Shown here piece after piece: positions 42,808 through 51,600 of a DNA stretch of 64,000 nucleotides. Numbering within the stretch: the stretch's first letter is position 1; every line of letters starts with the position of its first letter. The DNA lies in the NCBI GenBank assembly GCA_039193385.1, contig JBCCWR010000002.1:1-64000 (forward strand), given 5' to 3'. Both the position numbers and the translations under genes were made by a program. The notes beneath the pieces were generated by a model. The model was not told the DNA's origin. It was given only the letters and a program-made list of their open reading frames with translations, and searched no databases. This DNA comes from JBCCWR01 sp039193385. GTDB taxonomy: Bacteria > Verrucomicrobiota > Verrucomicrobiia > Methylacidiphilales > JBCCWR01.

Positions 42808-44319
42808 TTAGGCTGCGTGTCGTAGGTGATTGTTTTGATTTTCTGCCCAGGCTTTGGGTGTGAGGTTTTTGATATCCCAGTTCGTTGAAGTGGGGATTTT
42901 TTCTAAGACATCTTTAAGATAAGCATAGGGATTAATGTTTCTTTTACGACAGGCTTCGATGATGGTGTAGAGGATAGCGCTTCGCCCTCCTGTTTGTTCT
43001 GCTCCTATGAAGAGCCAGTTCTTTTTACCAATGGCAGTGGGACGTATGGCATTTTCGATATGGTTATTATCAATGGCTACTTGTCCATGATTGAGATACA
43101 CCTCAAGCTTATCCCAATGGTTCAGAGCATAGTCGATAGCTTTACCTGAATTACTTTTGGGCAGGAAGTTTTGCTGCTTTTTCCAATAGACAAGCATGTG
43201 TTTAATGCGGTTAATAATCGGACGGCTTTGACTCTGACGTATAACCTCTCTGAGTTTAGGTCCAGCACGCTGATGACGAAGTTTTCGTTCGATTTGATAG
43301 AGTCTGTAAATTTGCAGTAAAACCCATCGCATACGCCTGTCGTGATCTTTAGCTTCGAAGAACTTTCTGCGAACGTGTGCCCAGCATCCTGCGAGATGAA
43401 GCTGAGGTCGAACTTTGTTTTGATAACTGGTGTAGGCACTGTAGCCATCGCACTGAAGGATGCCTTTGAAGTCAACAGGAATGATATTGTTTAAACAACT
43501 CGCACTACGTGAGCACTGCCAGTCAAAGATAGTATCATAGCCTTGCTTACCATAGACCCAGAAGTAACCCTGTTGAGTGCGACCTGATCCTGGATGTAAA
43601 TAGGCGATGGGTGTTTCATCCACTTGCAAGTAATCACCCTTTTGCAGAAGCTCCTGTTGCATTTGCTTATAAATGAGTTGCAGAGAGTCAGTGGCCAGTC
43701 CCATCCAACGTGCCATGGTCTGTCTTGGAATATGGAGATCATAACGATGCCTGAAGATCTGCTGCTGGCGATAAAGTGGAAGATGATCACAATATTTACT
43801 TACAACAATCGAAGCCATCAGTCCGGGTGATGCGTAGCATCCATCGGCTAATGTATGGAGTGGTGCAATAACAGGAGGCGTATAAGGGTTATCTTTACGA
43901 ACGTATTTGCGACGAATGATTTGCCTACGCTTGAACCTGCCAGGTTCATAGTCAAGCTGCTCGGTCACTTCCTCTCCCATCAGTCGCCACTGCTCAGGAG
44001 ATGCCTTCACCTCATCAGGATCAACATAAACTTTTTCAACTGGAAGATTTTCAGGGACACGTGGCTTGCGAGCTGCAGCCTTTTTAGGAGAAGGAGTGTT
44101 CTGTTCTTCGGCCTCCGCATACGCTTCTAACTCACATACGGAGGCTTCGTCTTTTTTTCGCTCCGCCTCCTCTAAAAGCAGCAACTGATTCGGATCAACC
44201 TTCTCACTACTGCTGCCATAGATCCTGCGAGTAAGGGTATCAACTTTTTGTTCAAGCAACTTGATCTGAGCCTTGAGCAAGGCATTTTGTTCTTCAAGTT
44301 GTCTTTCCCGTTTACTCAT
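42808..44319 (-). CDS. tnpC: IS66 transposase TnpC (DDE)
   Basis: 503 aa, usual length. An N-terminal coiled coil (about 1-45), a zinc-binding/linker region (about 80-200), then the DDE domain with LQVDETPIAYLHP, GILQCDGYSAY and NNHIENAIRPTAIGKKNWLF, and the C-terminal IS66_C segment. Catalyses transposition of the element together with TnpA/TnpB. Intact, unlike the tnpA of the same copy. Confidence 0.93.
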   Translation of the reverse strand: MSKRERQLEEQNALLKAQIKLLEQKVDTLTRRIYGSSSEKVDPNQLLLLEEAERKKDEASVCELEAYAEAEEQNTPSPKKAAARKPRVPENLPVEKVYVDPDEVKASPEQWRLMGEEVTEQLDYEPGRFKRRQIIRRKYVRKDNPYTPPVIAPLHTLADGCYASPGLMASIVVSKYCDHLPLYRQQQIFRHRYDLHIPRQTMARWMGLATDSLQLIYKQMQQELLQKGDYLQVDETPIAYLHPGSGRTQQGYFWVYGKQGYDTIFDWQCSRSASCLNNIIPVDFKGILQCDGYSAYTSYQNKVRPQLHLAGCWAHVRRKFFEAKDHDRRMRWVLLQIYRLYQIERKLRHQRAGPKLREVIRQSQSRPIINRIKHMLVYWKKQQNFLPKSNSGKAIDYALNHWDKLEVYLNHGQVAIDNNHIENAIRPTAIGKKNWLFIGAEQTGGRSAILYTIIEACRKRNINPYAYLKDVLEKIPTSTNWDIKNLTPKAWAENQNNHLRHAA

Positions 44320-44367
44320 AGTTAAGCCGCTTCCACCCTAACAAATGAGTCTTATAACGTACATCTT

Positions 44368-44724
44368 TTAATCCTCACGCTCATACCAGGGACGCATGCT
44401 ACCACTCTTTAAATCAACTCCATCTGTTAACATCGCAAAAGCCTCTGGACTCAGCTTGAGTTTTACTGCATTAGGGTTCGTTGTCTTCGGCCAACTAAAA
44501 CTGCCTTGCTCAAGTCGTTTGCTTAATAGCCACAACCCACTGCCATCCCAATAGATAATCTTCAGACGCGTATGCTTGCGATTGCTAAATAAAAACAAAG
44601 CGCCTCCACGAACTTCATCACACAATCTGTCTTTAACCAATGCCTCAAGTCCATTAAAACCCTTGCGCATATCACAGGGCTCCAGAGCCACATAAATCTT
44701 CAAGCTCCCACTAAAGCTTAACAT
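44368..44724 (-). CDS. tnpB: IS66 accessory protein TnpB (Orf2)
   Basis: 118 aa, full length, with the family-defining IYVALEPCDMRKGFNGL, LFLFSNRKHTRLKIIYWDGSGLWLLSKRL and FSWP strings. Required with TnpA for IS66 transposition; mechanism unclear. Starts 3 bases after the tnpA stop. Confidence 0.93.
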   Translation of the reverse strand: MLSFSGSLKIYVALEPCDMRKGFNGLEALVKDRLCDEVRGGALFLFSNRKHTRLKIIYWDGSGLWLLSKRLEQGSFSWPKTTNPNAVKLKLSPEAFAMLTDGVDLKSGSMRPWYERED

Positions 44725-44727
44725 CTC

Positions 44728-45103
44728 TTACTTGCCCAAAAGATTTACTAACTCAGCTACCAGTGGCAGTTGACTACGATCACTGACTTCCACCTTCGTC
44801 CCGTTAGCCAATTCCACCTTGAGAACACCTGGCTTTGCTTCGACCACGGCCTCTACCAGAGCTAAGGATTTAGGTGCCTTCTTTACCTTAGGCTTATGAT
44901 TGCTGGTGTCTTTAGCTATATACTCGCCACGGGCTCGCCTGCGATTACAAAAAGGTCTGCTGGCCTATCCCATAATGCCTGCAAAATTGTGAGGCTGGCA
45001 TCCCGCTCTTTTCAAACTCATCAAGTAATGCTTCACGTTTCTCGGGCGGCAATGTCACGCGTCCTAACACATCTGTTTTTAAGATCTCTAGCTCTTCGTT
45101 CAT
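44728..45103 (-). pseudogene. tnpA: IS66 tnpA (Orf1) with 11-bp deletion
   Basis: Starts MNEELEILKTDVLGRVTLPP and ends with TKVEVSDRSQLPLVAELVNLLGK. After GIGQQTF the frame hits TAA. Comparison with the fragment at 40401-40575, which continues STWFCHRRRARGEY, shows that 11 bases are missing here near 44955; restoring them gives 129 codons with the expected helix-turn-helix. So this copy cannot make a normal TnpA. Confidence 0.85.
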
Positions 45104-45180
45104 CAGTAATGTCGTATACTACCCTTTACGACTTTACCTATGCCACCCTCATCGTACGGCACTACACGTGACGCTTACGC

Positions 45181-45606
45181 TTAGCAAGCAATTGGACTCG
45201 ATAGTTTTTCGACCTCAATAGTACCGAAAGCCTTATTTTCTGGGAAGACCAAGACATATTCAGTTTCAAAATCAAAACGAATTCCCATTTTCCGATGCGC
45301 CTTATCGATTATTAAAATCGCAGCATCAATAAGGCATTTTGGAATAAGATGTTTCTCTGCTAAAACGTCAATAAACGGAAGCAAATCAACATCGCGAGAA
45401 GCACCTAATTCATCTCCTTCTGAACGCCGCCCTTCAGCAAACTTTCCTATGTTACTAAGCTCAAAAGCAACCAAATCAAATAGCTGATCGAACTCTTGGA
45501 CAGGTATCTCGCCAAATTCACCATCTCCATTATCGTCTATAAAATGATCAATGAGAGGCTCAATTTGATCTGCAGAAACAATCACATAATCAAAGTCAGT
45601 AGTCAT
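45181..45606 (-). CDS. Probable immunity protein for the RHS toxin tip
   Basis: 141 aa from ATG 45606, 7 bases after the RHS stop; the frame is open to 45645 inside the RHS gene but the later ATG is more natural. Acidic, with DFDYVIVSADQIEPLIDHFI at the start. No signal peptide. No family recognised. Small acidic gene immediately 3' to a polymorphic toxin is the standard place for an immunity gene; function rests on that. The IS66 terminus lies directly after its stop. Confidence 0.65.
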   Translation of the reverse strand: MTTDFDYVIVSADQIEPLIDHFIDDNGDGEFGEIPVQEFDQLFDLVAFELSNIGKFAEGRRSEGDELGASRDVDLLPFIDVLAEKHLIPKCLIDAAILIIDKAHRKMGIRFDFETEYVLVFPENKAFGTIEVEKLSSPIAC

Positions 45607-45613
45607 AGAATTA

Positions 45614-48600
45614 CTATCTTCCTTCAAATGCTCTCTTACGAGCATTCATTGCTGCCCCAATCGCATTTGCAGTGGGATTCTCGGTGTCGGTATCAAATGT
45701 TCCATATTTAGAGTTATTACGTATCGATTGGAATGTATCACTATATGCATTTCCAACAGGCTCCACTGTAACGTCATAGAAGGTGGCACTTTTCACAGCA
45801 TTCTCAGTAGCGCCCGCAAGACCCTCTGCTTGCAAATCAACAACAAAGAAAGCGGCGGCGCTAAGTGGTCCCAATTTCCGGGCGAGCTTTCCACCCATCT
45901 TATTAAACATCCCTCCCCTTTTGTTGAAGAGCTTAGGGTTTAACCCAGTCTGAAGTTTCATCATTTTATTTTTACCTCCAAAATCATCTAACATCTCGTT
46001 GAGACCAGTAGTATTAGCCCCCTTCCCAACCATCTCGTTAAACTGCTTATTGTACGGGTCTGAATTAATCTGATCTACCAGCATGCTCGCGAGTTCTTTA
46101 GATTTCTTGGCTGATAAACCTCCTATATCAACACCATCTTTCTTAACTAACTCTAGCACCTGATCGACAATCTCACTGGACCTTTTGTCGTAGACTTCGT
46201 GAGCATTAGACCAACCATGCCGCGGCATTCCCCTTGGTTTTCCTGCGGGAACTTTCATGTCTTCTAATGCATCTGTGAGATGCTGATTCCAATTGTCTGT
46301 TCCGTGCATCTCCCTAAGTTTCGCGCGTGTAACAACATGGTGATCAGTGGGCTTAACTCCAGGTGGATCATCTTTACGCAACCCTGTTGGGTCGAACATG
46401 GTCCAAGGATTTTGGACGACATAGGTGTAGACGTTTGGACCGTCGACAAAGCCTAGGGGGTCTCGTGTGATGAAGACACCGGCTTCGAGGTCGCGGTAAC
46501 GGAACCCTTCGTTGAGGAGGCCGGTGGGGTCTTCGTCTTTGGTATTTGCACGTTGGCGGTCAGTATTTGTCCCTATCTCGGCGGTGCGTTTTCCGAAGGC
46601 CTCGTATTGGGCCTGCCATCCGATCGCGCCAAGCGGGTCTGTTTTGGCTACAACGTCGCCACGGCTGTTGTAGTGGTTAAATGCTGGAGTGTCGGATCTG
46701 AGGGTATAGAGAATACCTCCGATGCCGCCACCGTAGTCGCTACCACGGATATACTCTACCTCCGGAGAAGATGATACGGTGGTCGTGTGCTCCTGGACTG
46801 ATGTGCCGCCAGAGAATGAGAGGATCGTTAAGTCGCGACCAGAGATTGCGCTTTCGTCGCGAACTACGCGTCTGAGACGTTGGTCGTAAGCATAAGCGTA
46901 ACTTCCGGTGTCGGCAGTTCCCGTCTGGTAATCTAGAGTGATCAGGCGGTTGTCATAGTCGTAACTATAGGTATCGGTGTGGGTACCGTCGCTCCGTGAG
47001 CTGCGGTTTCCGTTGGCATCATAGGTGTAGCTGATGATTTGAGTGCCATCCGACAGTGTGATAAGTTGATTACTATTGGCGGTGCTCGCGCTGCTGCCGT
47101 CTCCAAAGGTATACGTTGTGGTGGTGTCAAGAACGGTATCGGTGTAAGTCCGCTTGGCAGATCTGTTATGAGCATCATCGTAATCGTATTCAGTGAGGTT
47201 GGTAGTGCCCCCCGAAATTGCGATTTCTTCGGAGTCCAGCCGATAGGTGCGGTCGTAAGTATTTGTAATGACACGATCTGTCAGATTCCCTAGCGGATAG
47301 AACTCTTCGATCTGACGGATATTGGAGACGGCATCGTAAGCATACCGATATTCAGCGAATGGTTGTAGGGCAGATGGGGCGGTATTCGTAGCGTTTTCCT
47401 TGCGACCAAGGATGTCGTATACACATTCTATAATTACGCCATTCGGAAGCGTCTTCCTAACAATGTCTCCAGCTGGGTTGTATTGGTATTCAGTTTCACG
47501 CGTGCCGTCGGTGAGTGTTTCCAGGCGGTTGAGCACGTCATAGGTGGATGTCAACAGGCGTGACGATTCCCCATATGTGGTGCTTCTACGGTTGCCTGCC
47601 TTGTCATAGATGTAAGTGTGTGTGATCCCCGCCGAAGTCTCGGTTTGTAGACGATTGAGTGGATCGTAGGTGGATGCAACTGCCCGGATAGAGTCCACCT
47701 CATTCGGATACGTGACTGAAAGAATATTTCCGTTCGGATCGTATGCATAGTCGCGATCGTCAATAGCGCGACCGGTAAATCTGACATTTTTTAGGCGGTT
47801 TAGATCATCATATTCGTACGCAGTGTACTGAGCCTTCTCGTCAGTGCGGCCATACATTAGAAGTGCGTTGTAGTGGCTTTCGTGAGTGCGTTCGAGCTCT
47901 TGCCCTGAATCCCAGATCGTGTGCGTTTTTCGAGACAAGCCGTCGTAACGGAACTCGGTAACGGCTCCCTTGCCATCGGTGACGCGTGTTTGGTTGCCCG
48001 TATCGTCGTATTGGTAGGATACGAGAATATCGTCCGTATTCAGTGTACCTTCGACAATCGATGGTTGACCCGTAGTGGGATTCGTAACGGTCGAAGTCAG
48101 CCTGTTTAATGCATCATAGAAGTTGACTGTGACGTTATCCTCCGAATCGGTAACTGTTTTGATATTCGAGTTTTTGTCATAGGTGGTGGAAGTGACTAAG
48201 GCTTGGGCACTCACCTCACCGAACACGGGAACGGCTGAAGTCGTGGTGGTTGTGGGACGGTTCGCATTATCAAATGTGATTACAGTGCTGAGGCCACGCG
48301 GATCTGTCGTCCCGATGACATTACCTACCCCATCATAGTCAGTGATCGTTGTTGGCCATACAATCGGCTCAGCAGGATTTGAATAGTCAACAACCGCGGG
48401 AGCTCGCTCGCTTATCTGGCGATTTCTTGCATCATAGGTGTAATTCCAACGAAAACCTCGCGGATTAATTGTCGCTGATATATTCGAGGCCGCATCGTAA
48501 ATCGTTTCGGTAACAGGGGATCCTATAAGTGTATCATCGGCAGGTTGTCGATCGATTGCTCCCACTAATGACAACGGATCGGTCTGCCAGACTTTCACTG

Positions 48601-51600
48601 GTCTACCGGCGGCGTCATATTCCGTTTCGGTCCGATTTCCGCGTGGATCCATTACCTGGTAAGCGAGTCCCGTACTTGAGTAGCTTGTGGTAGTCAGAGT
48701 CTCCAGGGGGTCCCCGAATGCATCGCGTACCTCAACGACACGGCCAAGGCCGTCTCGCGTAGTCTGAACTACCTTTCCTAGAGGGTCACGCGCCGTTGAA
48801 ATCAAGGACTCTTTTTCCCCGACAATGTCTCCGTAGTCTGTAGATGTCAGAGCTGAGACACCTGAGACATACTCTACCGTAGTGGACTCTTCTCGGTAAA
48901 CTTCATCATACACGATGATAGTGCTAAATGTTTCGGTGTCCAAGAAGGTCCTATAGGCGTCGTGTTGGATGATTTGTGTCGGCTTGAAACCTTCGCTACC
49001 GAATGCACTAGCCCCGGGATTCCGGAAATTGTCGTAGACGTATTCTGTGTGCGTCCTTTCGGATGATCCCGAAATCGTGGGATTTCCATTAATCTCTTCG
49101 CCATTCCCGTCTACAGCCGTTCCTTCATAATTGGTATAGGTATGCACGACACGTTGAATATCGTCGTAAAAATTACGTGTAACAATGCCTCGTGGATCGG
49201 TCACAGATGTCAGCGAGTTTACATCATTGTATGTATAGGAAGTAACGATGTCCGCCTCGGTGATCTCTCCTCGGTTATCATCCGCAAGTATCTGTGGCTC
49301 AAATTCAAAAGGAATCGATGGCAGGCCAAGTCCGTCCATGTCGACGATGGTACGGATTTTTCTTCCGAGTTCATCATAGTGGTGCATGGTATGGTGCCCC
49401 TCTTCATCAATTTCCAAAGTAAGGTTACCACTATAATCGTAGATGTATCTAACAAAAGTCACACGCTCACCATTTAGGGTTCCCGCGGATGGGTAAGTGA
49501 CTTTCACCAGTCGATTTAATTTATCGTAAGTAAAGGTAGTGGTATTGTTTCTGGGGTCTGTAGCAGAAGTGCGATTTCCATTATTATCGTAAAGGTAGGA
49601 AGTCGTGAGAGCGAGGCCCTCTGGATCTACTATTTCCCGGAATATACGGCCGTTGCTGTCCGCCACGTATTCAGTAACAAGATCCGTCTCCCATGCTTGC
49701 CCACTGATATTTGCGTAAGCATCAACCTTCTTTCGGGTCATAAATTTTGGGAAACCTGAGTTCGTGAAGAAGTAGTCTTCTTGGCTTAGTTTTACACCCG
49801 ATGAATCTTCAACTATTTTATCAGTTCGCCGCCCCAGGCTATCTATATCGTATTCGGTGCGGGTTCCATGCTCATCAACAATTTTGGACATGATCCGGTA
49901 ATCACCGGTATACTGATATGTGGTCACTCGACCGAGGGCGTCAGTCATTATAGTGGGGTCCGACCATTTACTCATCATGTTCGGGAAATTTGTGGTAGTG
50001 ATACGAGAACCCGCACTCGCACCACGAGAATTTTGGAATTCCCATTCCGTGGTATTCCCCGAAAAATCTTCAATACTCTCTAAGCTGAGACCTGAATCAG
50101 GGTCGAAGGTGAATGTTTCAGTACCGATTGGGGTCTCATTACTATGGGCACCTCCATAGTAGCTTACTTCCATGGTCTCATAATAGAGAAGCCATTCGCT
50201 GGAGGTACCGGTTGAGCTATCACCATAGGTGATATTTTTATCTATAATTTCACCGCTGACATCCTGAAAGGAGTAAATGGTATAATTACCTTCAGTATCC
50301 TCAATTATTGTCTCTACGTTCGTCGCTGTGAACCTGGGTCCAAATTCCAGAGACGTATTACCTTTCGAAAACTCACTCTGACGATTTCCGGGAAGGGTGA
50401 CTTTCTTGACTAGTCTAGGTAATCCATAGGTCTTATTATAGTCCGATTGACTACTGGAGCCATCGTCTCCATTTATGTCCTCTAGCTGTTGATTTATTTC
50501 CGCCTGGGCATTCAATGGAAGGTGATTTGTCGAGACAGGGACATATACAGCGCTTCCTCCACTCGCGGAATAGCTTTTGATGGTTTCGTTTGGCTCATAT
50601 TCGAAAGTGTAGGTATTTTCGCGCTTATCGGTAATTGAAGTGATATTACCGTGATAGAAACTCGTTGGTGAGTCCGGATTGATTTCGGCATCTGAATCCT
50701 CAGCGAAGCCATAATCATACTGCTTAGAGGTTCCATCGGGATAATCTACTGACATCAGCTTAGTCACATCATATTCAACAAACTCTTTTTCAGTGAGATA
50801 ATTAAACTCGATCGTATTTCCGCGCGGATCGGTAATAGAATCAATTCTTCTACAATCGTCGCTTCGGGCAATCGAGATGCTCTGCCCTGGGAATTCCGGT
50901 GAACTAATCGAGGTCGGTATTAGTGAAACGGACGAGCCTCCATAGTCATAGTTAAGAATGTTGCCGAACCGATCTTCTACTTGCACCAACCGCCAATACG
51001 TATGCTTTTTGGTGCTGTCGCCGCCGTCCACACGGTTTGAAGAGTAATGGAACCACGCATCGCATTTCGCATAGGTCAATGTATTACCATACTTCTTATA
51101 GAGCACCAAATTGTCACCGCTCCGTTCGAGTCTATTCTCGTAGGTCTTAGCATCTACCAGTGACGAGGGCCAAGGGAAGAATGCGTCATCACTATCGATT
51201 CCGAATCTCTGAGAATGACCATTCTCGTCGACGACATTTACGCTCATTGGAGCAGTCATAACGCCGGACCCTAGGCTTTCGACCTGCTCAACATAGGAAC
51301 ATATATTAGAGCTCCACCCTGCTCCGAAAGGCAGAGTCAACCGTTCATGGGGCCTTAGACCTGAACGATCCGTCCAACTCAATTCACTCGCAGAAGCTGT
51401 CACGCTCAGGACTAACTCGCTGGAGGCCAAGGGGACGTAGACATAGGAAGTATCATGCCTTAGGCTGAGATCAAACGCATCAATATACGTCTCTTCATTC
51501 TCTAAGTCTTTCTCATCTTCCTCTTGTGGTTTCTCGTCGGGAATGGGACGCCCGTTCAATGCAATCTTACGGTAGCGCGGTCCGACTGAGTCTCTTCCAG

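Larger units (their letters stand above)
42728..45178 (-). mobile_element. IS66-family insertion sequence
   Basis: About 2.45 kb with 21-bp terminal inverted repeats (42728-42748 and 45158-45178) beginning GTAAGCGTCAC and differing at one base. Gene order tnpA-tnpB-tnpC on the minus strand is standard. The flanking 8 bases (GATGAACA and GCTTAGCA) are not a duplication, and tnpA is frameshifted, so the copy is probably inactive and its flanks have been rearranged. A 17-bp imperfect hairpin (42766-42782 with 42793-42809) overlaps the tnpC stop. Confidence 0.92.

Noticed and set aside
46900..50900. Many near-repeats that could look like a CRISPR or tandem-repeat array
   Set aside because: They encode degenerate YD/RHS protein repeats with irregular spacing; there are no identical direct repeats with unique spacers and no cas genes anywhere in the window.
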